From: Helicostylum pulchrum
Lineage: Eukaryota; Mucoromycota; Mucoromycetes; Mucorales; Mucoraceae
Length of the DNA: 64,000 nt
Direction: 5' to 3'
Assembly (NCBI GenBank): GCA_025677825.1
Contig: JAIXMO010000006.1
Coordinates: forward strand, 434,001 to 498,000
Part shown: in pieces, positions 24,356-36,637 of the stretch
Layout of the letters: each line of letters opens with the position of its first letter
Numbering within the stretch: the stretch's first letter is position 1
The notes under the pieces: model-generated
What the model was told of the DNA's origin: nothing
Database searches by the model: none
Seen by the model: the letters and a program-made list of their open reading frames with translations, nothing else
Program-made: the position numbers and the translations under genes

Positions 24356-24708
24356 GTACTTAACGCTCCCCTTAGCTCCCCTCTTTTTTTTCTTGCCCTT
24401 TTTATAGGGATCTTTTTCTCATTTTTTTACTGCCCAAACCCCCCCCCCCCTTTTTTTTTTCTTGCTCTTTTATTAGAGACTCTTTTACTCTTGAAGAACA
24501 CACAAAATTTTTTCTTGAATTTTACTAGGACCCGGTTTCTTTTGGGAACAGTAATACTGTTACCTTCTCGCGGTTGCTCCTGTTAATCAAAGACTGTCTC
24601 TTTGAGAACTGAAAATAGTATACATATTACACATACATTTAATAAAATTCAACATTCATGTTAACCTTTAACTTGTATTTTATTTGATATTTTTGGGAAA
24701 AAAAAGTT
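24356..24708 (+). repeat. Dispersed repeat, copy 1 (inverted copy at 59879-60222)
   Basis: About 350 bp aligned with 59879-60222 on the opposite strand. Shared landmarks are GTACTTAAC at the edge, CTTGCCCTTTTTATAGGGATC, ACTGCCCAAACCC followed by a C run, CTTGAAGAACACACAAAAT, ACTAGGACCCGGTTTCTTTT, and CTGTCTCTTTGAGAACTGAA. It ends around TTTGATATTTTTGG. It could be a solo LTR or a short interspersed element; I see no TG...CA ends and no clear target duplication. Confidence 0.85.
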
Positions 24709-25239
24709 ACGACAGTTTAACAAATAAGGGTATTGCAAAATATTAAAACCATCTCAATAAATCGCTACTGAGTAAAGGCTCTTTTTTTAAAGGCTCATCT
24801 TTTTAAAGGCTCTTTTTATAAAAGGTATATCGATCTTTATTTATTAAAATTTCTTTCTAAAAATAAGAGAAGGAACAAGGGGTTGTCCTTTCACAACATT
24901 ATTATAGTCGGAATAATTTCGATAAGACCAGGGCAACATGGCTGTTATTTCTGGGAGTGACAAGGATAATTATGATCCGATTTTTATATTACAAGTTAAT
25001 CCTTTTACTTTCCTTAGTTTTCCTCTTACAATTTGGTATTTTACATCAACTAAAGGTTTGGCGTGTAATAAATAAATAGCTTTTAAATCATAATTGGAGC
25101 ATTTATCGAACACCTTCATTCCCAAGTTGATTCAAGGCATTGTAGTCTTTTTTAAACTGGAGAAGACAGGACACAAGAAATAAAAGTAATAATAAAAAGG
25201 AGATTTTCAACTAATTTTGAGACGTGTTATTCAATTTAT

Positions 25240-25790
25240 GAAGAGATTATATAAAAGCTTCTACTAGTCTTCTAAAGCGTAATATCAATCGATGTTATTC
25301 TTAAACAAAGGGATAATAATCAAATCGATAGGGAGAAGATAATGGGATAAATCTTATAAAGTAATTAAAATATAATGGCATAATTAAGACTTGAATGGAG
25401 TGTGTATCAGCGGTGAATCCTTACAAAATTAACTACGAAAAGTAACTAAATACAGATGATTACTAAGTGATGAAATATTGAAGAGGAAAGCAGTATAAAC
25501 CAAATAAAGTGAATGCAAAGATACTTTTTAGTCCTAGTTATACATCATAGCTACTAGTTTTAAATGCATTGTTATGTGGTATTATAATGAATAGCTCTTC
25601 AAAATTTTAATTGACATCAATATAATTTTAATGTTTAAGCTCTTGCAAAAAACGATACACGGCAGATTTTTTTTTTGTATAATAACTTGTGTGAGTTCAA
25701 GAACAATTTCAAGTGTTATAATCCATCATTTTTTACCCGTTATTCTCTTAAAAACGCGTTTTTTTAAGTAAAAATGCAAGTATCAGGCTC
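25240..25790 (+). repeat. Internal fragment of the long TIR element
   Basis: Collinear with about 34420-34960 of the complete element: TATAAAAGCxTCTA, a 'GATAATAATCAAA' stretch, GCAGTATAAACCAAATAAAG, CATTGTTATGTGGTATT, TGACATCAATA and CTTAAAAACGCGTTTTTTTAAG. Neither TIR is present, so this is an internally derived or end-deleted copy. It is non-coding. Confidence 0.8.
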
Positions 25791-26145
25791 GATTAGATAA
25801 AGCTTTATATAAATAAACCCAAGTAGGTGTGGGATAGAAGTATGCTTACATACTATATAAATAATAATAACTAACGTAGTTAGTTACGCCAAGAAGCGAC
25901 CTAATTTAAACATTTTTAATAGTAATTGAAAAATAAAAGAAATAAATATCGAAATATAGAATATAATTTTGCAATAAAAAAAAAGACTAACAAGTAAAAT
26001 AAATATAAAGAGTAAGTCGCAATATAAAGGTGTATGCGTACTTAAGTCAATTATAGAGTATAGAAAATACCAATCTTTTTATTCGTGGAAGAGTATGTGA
26101 TTGGGCATTGCAAATTAGGATGAATTGTAGACAGTGAGTTGTTTT

Positions 26146-26215
26146 TGAGGTTGGACCGAGGTTGGACCGAGGTTGGAAAGGGCAAATTTAGAGGGTGGAC
26201 AGAGGGTGGACAGAT
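26146..26215 (+). repeat. Short tandem repeats (GAGGTTGGACC; GAGGGTGGACA)
   Basis: Three near-identical copies of GAGGTTGGACC are followed after a spacer by two copies of GAGGGTGGACA. The two units differ at few positions and probably share one origin. Function unknown. Confidence 0.8.
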
Positions 26216-27114
26216 ATAAAGCTGCAATACTAGCTAACTAGTAGCAAAACGAGCTTATATAACATAAGAGAAATAATGCAGTAGTACCAGTCTTGATCAT
26301 TCAGAGGCACACAGACGCGATATTCTCTTGGGAAGAATCGACAGCCAGGATGTACGGACGTTCTACTTTTTTTAGGGTTACGGTCCAGCCTACTAGCATC
26401 CCCCTTTCCACGCCGCTTTGAAAAACGATGGATACGTCTTATGTTGTCGACATCATCGGCTATACTGCTGGCCAATTCTTCCAAATAAATTGTAGCTGGT
26501 TATTTATTTATTTTCATTTTTTGAAAGAGACGGCAGTATTGGTTAGCATTTGCCAGTTTAATATATACAAAACCTTGGTATGGTTCATCAAGTGAGTCTT
26601 GTATTTTTTGGGACGGAATCTTGATTCATGGTCTATTTATGTACACGTTCAAAAAAAAAAAAAAAAAAGGGCATAACAAATTACTTTTCACTTACCTTGT
26701 AAAAGTGTTAAAACAAAAAAAAAGTAGCTTGGTATCTATACGGAATACGGTATAACGGTCGAGTGGAGCACATTGGAGTATTTAAAAGTATTATTATTTA
26801 CAGTAGCTACTCCGAGAAGAAGTTTATCTGTTTGGAGATATATACATATAATAAAATAAGCTCGTTTAAATAGATAAAACATATTGTTGGATCAGTCTAC
26901 TCTAATAAAAAAAGGGAAGTTTTAGTGACTGTCCCTCTTTTGGGGGTGATTTAATATTTGGTTGAGACTAAACCATAAACGACAGGTTTGTTTCACAAAA
27001 ACTTTTTTTTTTTTTTTTTTTTTAATTGGTAAGAAACCTAATTGTTTCTATTTTCTCTTTTTATCTCTCTTTTTTTTTAAAAAAAGGAAAAAAGAAAAGA
27101 AAAAGAAAAAGAGG

Positions 27115-29232
27115 ATGGCCCAACCAACACTTTCTCGGTCACAAACGACCTCACAACAACAACTAGCACCACCCTCGGTATCAGTACCTACTATAGCAGT
27201 AGACGGTATTCAACCCAGTACCAGACAACGAGCGTTTTCGTTTTCCAACCTAGTCAAACGAACCAGACGAGCCTACTCTGTGTCGTCTGCTTATCCTGTA
27301 AAATCACAACCAGCGTTAGCTCTACCTACGCCTAAATCGTCTGCTGATCTATGCCTATCTGCTGACGGATTAGATATTGAAAGGATGAAGGTGCCTAGCT
27401 TAACACCTGCACAAAGAAGAAATTCAATTGCTGCTGCTCAAAGAAAATACGAAGACTTTGAACAAAAGATTGAAGCAGCACCGTTATTTGTCTTGGTATC
27501 TACTTATTTAAATTATTTTGTTTTGATCTTGTTTGGTCATGTAAGAGATATCATGGGAAAATTGTTTAAACGGAAAGAGTATGCTCATTTAAGAATGAGT
27601 GAAGGGTTTGCTCCTTTGGTATCTGATTTTGATTCGTTTTATACAAGACGCATGTATTTACGTATTAGGTAAAATGTTTATACTTTTTTTGGAGTATAGT
27701 GTTTGGCTAAAAATTCTAGTTTATTAGGGATTGTTGGAATAGACCTAGTACGGGTGTACCAGGTAGAATGATAACTATTTTAGAAAGAGAATCAAAGGAT
27801 TTCAACATGACATTTAGGTAAAAACACTTTTTTAACACTTTAATATGTAAATTTTTTTTTATTATTATTAAAGCATAATCTTAGATTAACAGGGAAAAAG
27901 ATGGAAGCAATCAACTTTTCATCTTATAATTATTTAGGATTTGCACAAAATGAAGGATTCTGTGCAGATCAAGTAGAAGAATGTGTAAAAGAATACGGAG
28001 TCAGTAGTGGTAGTACTCGTATGGAAGCAGGCACGCTAGATATTCATCGCAAATTGGAAAAGAAAGTCGCTGATTTTGTCGGAAAAGAAGATTCAATTAT
28101 TGTATCTATGGGATTTGCAACAAACTCTACAACTATTCCATCTCTTGTTGGAAAGGTAAAACAAAACCTGTCAAAAAAAAGGGGGGGAGGGGGAACAAAG
28201 TATTAAATTTTTTTTTAAAAAAAAATATAATGTTAGGGTTGTTTGGTTATTAGTGATGAACTTAACCACAGTTCAATTATCTTTGGTGTACGTTTATCCG
28301 GTGCCTCTGTACGTGTATTTAAACACAACAACATGATTGATTTACGAAACCTATTACGTGAAGTCATCTCACAAGGACAACCCAGAACCCACCGTCCTTG
28401 GAAAAAAATTGTGATTATCGTAGAAGGTTTATACTCGATGGAAGGCTCTATTGTTAATTTACCTGAGCTGATTAAACTTAAGCAGGAGTTCAAGTTTTAT
28501 TTGTATGTGGACGAAGCGCACTCAGTTGGTGCACTTGGAGAAAACGGTGGTGGTGTGTGTGATTTCTACGGTATCAACCCAAAGCATGTGGATATTATGA
28601 TGGGTACATTTACGAAATCTTTTGGTGCTGCTGGTGGGTATATTGCTGGAGATAAAAATGTAATTGATCATTTGAGAGTAAAAAATCATGCGTTTTCGTA
28701 TGCTGAGACCATGTCGCCACCTATTATTCAGCAAGTGAGTGCTAGTATGGGTATCATCATGTAAGTTTCTGTTTTTATTGTTAGTAGGCTCTTTTTTTTT
28801 ATTAATTGTTTTTTATTATTATTTAGGGGTGAGGATGGTACGGATGATGGTGTTCGACGTATTCATGACTTGGCAGAGAACTCTCGTTACTTTGCAAACG
28901 CATTAAGAAAACTAGGATTTATTGTTTATGGTGATGAAGGAAGTCCTGTTATACCATTACTATTATTTAATCCTGCTAAAATCTCGTAAGTTTTGCAAAA
29001 GATATATCCAAAAAATGAGATAAAAACTAACAAAAAAAAAAGTGCATTTTCTAGAGAAATGTTAAAACGAGGTATCGCTATTGTTGTAGTAGGTTACCCA
29101 GCTACACCCATTATTAGTTCCAGAGCTCGGTTCTGTATATCATCTGCACATACAAGAGAAGATCTTGATAAAGCAATTCATGATATTAGTGAAGTAGGCG
29201 ATATTCTCATGTTAAAATTCAAATCAGTTTAA
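27115..29232 (+). CDS. LCB2: Serine palmitoyltransferase subunit 2
   Basis: Catalytic PLP-dependent subunit of serine palmitoyltransferase, which condenses serine and palmitoyl-CoA at the ER as the first step of sphingolipid synthesis. Six exons (27115-27668, 27728-27817, 27885-28155, 28237-28760, 28827-28985, 29055-29232) give 591 residues. A ~110-residue Ser/Gln-rich N-terminus precedes a hydrophobic anchor ([20 protein letters not shown]). Catalytic landmarks: [64 protein letters not shown], and [13 protein letters not shown] with the PLP lysine. This lysine distinguishes LCB2 from LCB1. The 5' leader is a long U/A-rich tract. Confidence 0.95.
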
Positions 29233-29323
29233 AAATAAAAAAAATGTACATAATACGCGGCAAATAAAAAAATAATCTCTTTTTACTTTTTTTTAAAAAA
29301 AAAACGTCATTTAGAAAAAGTAC

Positions 29324-30196
29324 ATGTCAAGTACATTGATCCTTTTTATTATTGCAGGTGTCATCTTGTTTCTAACACGACTTTACCTTGTTTTACCAAA
29401 CCGTACTAAACTTGTAAAGAAACAAAATAGGACCAAACCATGTAAAACCAGTATATTTTTAGGCTCAGGTAAAAGTTACAAAAAAAAAAAACAAAAAAAA
29501 AAGTTACAGAAAAACTAAAAAATACGTAATTAGGTGGACATACAGCGGAAATGTTGCAACTGGTGAAATCATTAGATCCAACAAGATATACACCTAGAAG
29601 TTACATTTTAGCTAATACAGATACTCTAAGTAGAGAAAAGGCAATTGTATATGAACAAGGTTTAAACAAGGTAATACAAGAAATAAATACAAATGTTGTG
29701 TACTGAAACAATAAAAAAGGGATCGTTTGAGATTTATGAAATCCCAAGGGCGAGAAAAGTGGGACAAAGTCTGACAACTGTACCGTGGACGATGATATTG
29801 GCACTTTTGACATCAACAAAAGTCTTGATTAAAGCTTGGCCTGATTTAGTAAGTGTTATAAAAAAAAAAGAAAAAAAAAGAAGAAGTTTTTAAACGTAAA
29901 AAAAGATTATATGTAATGGACCTGGTAGTTGTATACCTATTTGTATGCTAGCTTATATCCCAAGGGTAAGAGATAAAAGAAAGAAAGAGAGATAATCGGT
30001 TTTTTAAACAAGAAAAAAAGTTTAGATATTTGGCATCAAAAAGATTGAAATGATTTACATCGAATCATTTGCGCGCGTGGACAGCCTCTCATTAACAGGA
30101 AAATTACTATATCTATTCATGGATCGGTTTTTAGTCCAATGGCCTGAACTTGATCATCTTTTGAATAAAGCAGAATACTTTGGTATACTTGTTTAA
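29324..30196 (+). CDS. ALG14: UDP-GlcNAc transferase anchoring subunit
   Basis: Membrane subunit that recruits ALG13 to the ER and forms the second GlcNAc transferase of N-glycan synthesis. Five exons (29324-29468, 29534-29670, 29720-29848, 29906-29965, 30026-30196) give 213 residues, near the yeast length. An N-terminal TM (LILFIIAGVILFLTRLYLV) is followed by the glycine-rich SIFLGSGGGHTAEML, then IPRARKVGQS, ICNGPGSCIPICM and IEMIYIESFARVDSLSLTGKLLY, all Alg14 hallmarks. The third intron ends in AAAAAAG, without a pyrimidine tract. It lies 92 bp downstream of LCB2 on the same strand and converges with VTC1. Confidence 0.93.
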
Positions 30197-30390
30197 ATAT
30201 GATGCACGTGGGGAAAATCTATCTTTTATTATTGGTTTAGATTTCTTCATTCACCGCCCTTTTTTTATTACTATTAAAAAGGAATTGAAACTAGACATGT
30301 TTTTTTTTTCGTGCGAGTGTTATATTAATGTGTTTCGGTATGAGTTATAGTTATAGTAAAATTTTTTTGGCTTTTTTTTTCTTTTTTCGC

Positions 30391-30827
30391 TTAGTGCTTA
30401 CTACCCATTCGTACTATATATAATCAATTAGTACAACACATCCCCCATACTCTTTTTTTTATACATATAAACACTTACAGTAGAAATTAACGCATACAGC
30501 TGCTAATAAAAAGATACATAATACAGTAGGACCAACACGATCATCATAAGGAGCAGCTTCTCTGTTTCTAATCTTGGTGGCTCTCCAATGAAAAGTATAT
30601 AAAGCATAAAGCATGACACCCATAGCAATGACAGTGAATAAGACAGCTGATAAACGACCGATACGATCACCAAAGTTTAACAAACCCATCGCTAATCCAC
30701 CCAATACTACCGTGAAATTTAACCAGGATAAAAATGTACGTTCATTTGCAAAGAATACTTTGGGTTCAACACGAACGGGAAGTGCAATACGTTTACCTGC
30801 ACTAGGTTCTAAGGTATTAGCAGACAT
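30391..30827 (-). CDS. VTC1: Vacuolar transporter chaperone 1
   Basis: Small membrane subunit of the VTC complex, which makes and translocates polyphosphate at the vacuole. Exon 1 is 30479-30827 and exon 2 is 30391-30413, 123 residues. The core is highly conserved: [20 protein letters not shown], then three TM helices ([52 protein letters not shown]). Without splicing the frame would end in CLYV. I prefer the 65-nt intron because it has GTAAGT, a TACTAAT branch site and TATAG, and gives the end FYLRMGSKH. Confidence 0.93.
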
Positions 30828-30953
30828 TTTGGTTTAAGGGAAAAGAAGATAAAAAAAAAATAAAAAAAGAGAGATTCCCTTTTAAAATATACAAAGAAAA
30901 AAAAATTCTTTCTCAGTCTTTAATGGACTGTTATTCCGGTGTAACTTGTTTTA

Positions 30954-31839
30954 TTAAATCAGTGATTGACGCATTGACTCAATAACTATCAAATCTTGTA
31001 AGCTCATATCATGTACTCGAGAAGTATTCAAGTATCGTTCGATAGAAGCATGCGATCTACTGGTTCGAAACCATTGATTTAATGAACTAGTTTTATCATG
31101 CTGCTTAATCACATGGTCTATTTTTTAAATAGTATTATTATTATGTAGTATTATTATTATGTAGTATTATTATTATGTAGTATTATATACAAATTTGTTA
31201 TTTACCAATAAGCACGACATCGGGATGATTTGAATCGATACTTTTACGTTTTGTATCTTTGGTAACTGAAATACCAGATGTGGTAGAGATAGCTATTTTT
31301 TCATTTGTAATAATACTTGCGGTTTGATAGATGATACCAAAATCTGGAGTCATGCAATAAGGACATACAATATTTGAAGCAGAAGGCTCATGATTGTCAT
31401 CAGCTGGCCCTCTTTTGATCTGCACAAAACATTCGGTGCATATCGGTTGGTCGCAACAACGAGCAAAATTAATATTGGCAGGATAAAACTAATTTGTACA
31501 CAAGTAAGAAAAAAAAAAGGTTATTTTTTTTGTTGTTGTACTTACAAGAAAACAAATGGGACATTCTACTGAGTTACTATACAGTTTATCATACAGTTTC
31601 TTTTCTTTATTCATCAAATAAAGCATATAATCTTTTTGCTTTTTATTAAATCGAATAGGTATAACAAACGGATTAGACAAGCCTTTGTAAAATGGTGCCA
31701 GTTTCTTTGATAGAATTAATTCTCGTACTGCTGTTAAATCGTACGCATCATTCTTGTTATACAAATCAAGTGGTTTTAATGAACCATGATCCATCATATT
31801 TAATCTTTTATGTTTTTTTGTAGAATATCCAGATCCCAT
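30954..31839 (-). CDS. Sip5-like zinc-binding protein
   Basis: Exons 31546-31839, 31206-31488 and 30954-31117 give 246 residues. It begins MGSGYS, a good N-myristoylation site (Gly2, Ser6), and the preceding in-frame Met codons lie in a homopolymer-rich leader, so I start here. Early Asp/Leu-rich segments (YDLTAVRELILSKKLAPFYKGL) precede a RING-like cysteine pattern, ECPICFLFYPANINFARCC followed by PICTECFVQI and VCPYC, as in yeast Sip5 (a Snf1-interacting protein). The C-terminal helix (HDMSLQDLIVIESMRQSL) is also typical. Yeast Sip5 is about twice as long. A role in Snf1 signalling is inferred only from the name family. Confidence 0.8.
31130..31190. repeat. Intronic 16-bp tandem repeat
   Basis: About three and a half copies of TAGTATTATTATTATG within the second intron (31118-31205) of the Sip5-like gene. 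A likely length-variable minisatellite with no effect on the reading frame. Confidence 0.9.
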
Positions 31840-33976
<2,137 letters not shown>

Positions 33977-34225
33977 AAAAAAATATGTAATAATAACTCT
34001 TTTTTTTTTTTGCTCTCTTTTTTTTTTGTACATTATTTTTAATTGAAAAACGTTCTTAAAAAACGTTTTATATACTACTGGAAAAAGCTTATATATATGC
34101 AAATTGCTTCACCGTTAAAATTTTATTTTTTAAAAAAATAAAAAAGAAAAAAAAAAGACTAACTTTTCACCATAATGTGTCGCTCGATGTAGCGTCCGGG
34201 GGGGGGGGGTTTCAACGGTATGCTA

Positions 34226-36072
34226 CAATAGCGGCTCTATTTACGGGTAACCTGATTTAAGGGTACGATCGATTTAAGAATGGATTTCTCCAGAACATCT
34301 TCGGTCCCCCGCTTTAACATCTCTATCACCACTGTTTGATTTAAGGGTGGAATCCAACTTCACAAAACTACTAAATATATAAAATAAATTGAAAAGTGAT
34401 AATAAAAAAAAAGAATTATTTTACTTATATAAAAGCGTCTAGTCTTCAAAAGTGTACAATCAAATCAATATTATTATTACAAATGGATAATAATCAAACT
34501 GATAAAGAGAGAGGATAATAAAATAAGCCTTACAAAGTAAATTAAAGTACAAAGACGGTCAATTTATACCCGAATGGAGCGCGTATCAGCAGAAATTTAA
34601 CAAGGAAAAATAATTAAATACAAACTGTTGCGAAGTGATGAAAAATTGGAAAGGAATGCAGTGTAAGCCAAATAAAATAAACGCAAAGATACCTTTTAGC
34701 CCTATATATCATAGCTAGTGGTTTTTAAATGTATTGTTATGTGGTATTTCAATAAATAGTTTTGTACTATTTTAATTGACATCAATAAAATTTTAATAAA
34801 ATTTAACATAATTTTAACGTTTGAGCTCTTGCAGAAAACGATACACAGCTTATTTTTTTGTACAATAGCTTGGGAGAGTTCAAGAAGTATTTCAAGTGCT
34901 ATAGTCCATTATTGCCTGTCCATTATCCTATTAAAAACGCGTGTTTTTAAGTAAAGGTTTAGAAGTAACTTCTAAAAAAAGGTCATTTTTCGGTGATCGA
35001 AATGAGGTGTTTTCTTTGTGTCATTAAACGTCAAGAAATGACTCTTTTTTTCAGGTTACTTAGTAAAAGTTACTGCTTAAGATGTTGTCTTTAATATTAA
35101 TTATAAAAAACTGCTTGTTGTTTCATATCTTTCTCGATTTTTTCTATTTTTTTTTCGGTCGGTCATTTTGGTGATTTTTGATCATTTTGGTGGGTCAACC
35201 CCTTTTGTGTTTTAGCGATTATTTTTAAGTTACTCCAGATCCAATTTGACTTTTGCTGTAGAAAAAACAATTATAATAAAGAGCTTTTTTTGGCACATTT
35301 AATCCATCTAAAATCGTATTTTTACAAAAAAACACTGACCGAGTAATCACTGTTTTAGACGTTTTTTTTTTACTAAAATTTGAGTTAAGCGGTCCTTAAA
35401 TTAGATAATTCTTTAAAGCGCGTTTTCTCGCTCAATTTTGGATGTAGCACTTTCTTTTATAAACATTCAATATATAGTTTTTGAATATCTACATTTGGTG
35501 CTATAACCAAACACGGTAATAAAAAACTATATTTTATGTAATCGCGAAGCTCTGAAAATGGTTACACGATGTTACACTAAAAAAGTGTATTTTTTTACCC
35601 AGAAAAAACGTCTAAGACAGCGATTACTCTTTCAATTTTGGCATTAAAAGTATGATTAAAAATGGATTAGAAGCGTCTAAACGAGTTCTAAATTATGCAT
35701 GCTTTTTTTTACAAAGATAAGAAAATTGGATTATGAGTAATGATAAAATAACTACAAAAACACAAAAGGGGTTGACCCGCAAAAATGAAAATCGAAAAAA
35801 AGCAAAAAATATCATTTTGATTTTTTTTATCAAAGATATATTTAAAACAACCATTTTGTATTAAACGACTAGGGCTCAAAACGCATTTCTTGTTTCTTTA
35901 AAAAATGAAAACCAATATTTATTATAACTGCTAATTTTCTTGTGTGGAGCGATTATTTAAACTCAGGTATCTCAGTGAGCTTTTTTCTTCAGAAGTAAAT
36001 TATTCACTGCACGATAATAAGGGCAGATTATCTCTTCCGCATTTCGGCCACCCTTAAGTAGAGCCACTACTG
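34226..36072 (+). mobile_element. Complete 1.85-kb non-coding TIR element
   Basis: Bounded by imperfect TIRs: left CAATAGCGGCTCTATTTACG, right reverse complement CAGTAGTGGCTCTACTTAAG. TA flanks both ends (34224-34225, 36073-36074). Subterminal copies of ATTTAAGGGT and the CCCCCGCTTTAACATC block follow the left end. There is no open frame above about 60 codons and no DDE motif, so it is non-autonomous. The middle (about 35175-35800) is an imperfect inverted repeat, listed separately. TIR start and TA target suggest the Tc1/mariner/pogo superfamily. Confidence 0.85.
35175..35800. repeat. Long imperfect inverted repeat inside the TIR element
   Basis: Left arm about 35175-35400, right arm about 35575-35800, loop centred near 35490. 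The best-matching blocks are GGGTCAACCCCTTTTGTGTTTT against its reverse complement AAAACACAAAAGGGGTTGACCC, GAGTAATCACTGTTTTAGACG against CGTCTAAGACAGCGATTACTC, and TTTAATCCATCT against its counterpart GGATTAGAAGCGTCTAAA. The arms are diverged, so it is an old palindrome or a nested foldback element. Confidence 0.75.
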
Positions 36073-36354
36073 TATCCAATTGACAAGTAGTTATATATAC
36101 TCACACACCCGTGGAAAGTACAACACACTTTCCTGTGGATTATGAAACAGCTGGATATATGTAACAGTTCTCTCATACATTTAGTTTCATCTTGTTTTTG
36201 TACATTATCCTAATAGCCTTACTCTCGTTATAGAAAATAAACAAGTTATAATAAAAGAGATAAAACGAGCCTATTTATTCGCAATAAATTTAGTCATCGT
36301 CATAGTGTATTTTAAGTACCAATTTGATTAGACGTTTCCCCACCTCGTATAAAA

Positions 36355-36513
36355 ATGGTTAAACGGATTTCAGCTGGAGAAAGAGATTTCTGGTTTTTTT
36401 TCGGGCTGATATTTACCGGTCTCTTCCTCTTGCTCACTAGAAAAATGTATCACATTAAACGCTTGGCTCGCTTACGTACAAAACGTTTGCCAAGGAGAGA
36501 GAGAGACGGGTAA
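36355..36513 (+). CDS. Possible 52-residue single-pass membrane micro-protein
   Basis: ATG to TAA open frame below the usual length cut-off. The protein has a short polar start (MVKRISAGERDF), one hydrophobic helix (FFFGLIFTGLFLLL) and a strongly basic tail (KRLARLRTKRLPRRERDG). It sits 124 bp upstream of the Lec1-like gene on the same strand, so it could also be an upstream ORF of that transcript. Not recognised; codon use looks ordinary. Confidence 0.4.
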   Translation: MVKRISAGERDFWFFFGLIFTGLFLLLTRKMYHIKRLARLRTKRLPRRERDG

Positions 36514-36637
36514 ATGGGCTGGTGTACTACAACAGTTTCTTGTTTAAGCGGCGCAAATAATACTTTTTAATAAAAATACACGTTACGTCTTTTTATTTTA
36601 TAAATACCTTTTTCTATTTAAACAAAAACAAGAAAAA

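Larger units (their letters stand above)
22879..27114. other. Repeat-rich region without an intact gene (4.2 kb)
   Basis: No intact gene recognised. It holds a dispersed repeat (24356-24708), an internal fragment of the long TIR element (25240-25790) and short tandem repeats (26146-26215), listed separately. A 13-nt C run lies near 24440. An ATG at 23221 followed by a GTACAT donor-like site could be a tiny first exon, but I could not find a continuation. The reverse frame at 26230-26484 resembles nothing I know. Confidence 0.5.

Noticed and set aside
26230..26484. 84-codon reverse frame
   Set aside because: Not similar to anything I know, and no exon partners or promoter features nearby.
27115..30827. 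A sphingolipid/glycosylation gene cluster (LCB2, ALG14, VTC1)
   Set aside because: The genes belong to separate pathways with opposite orientations; adjacency looks incidental.
35175..35800. Possible hairpin ncRNA gene
   Set aside because: The palindrome lies inside a TIR element and its arms are diverged; reported as a repeat and finding, not as an RNA gene.
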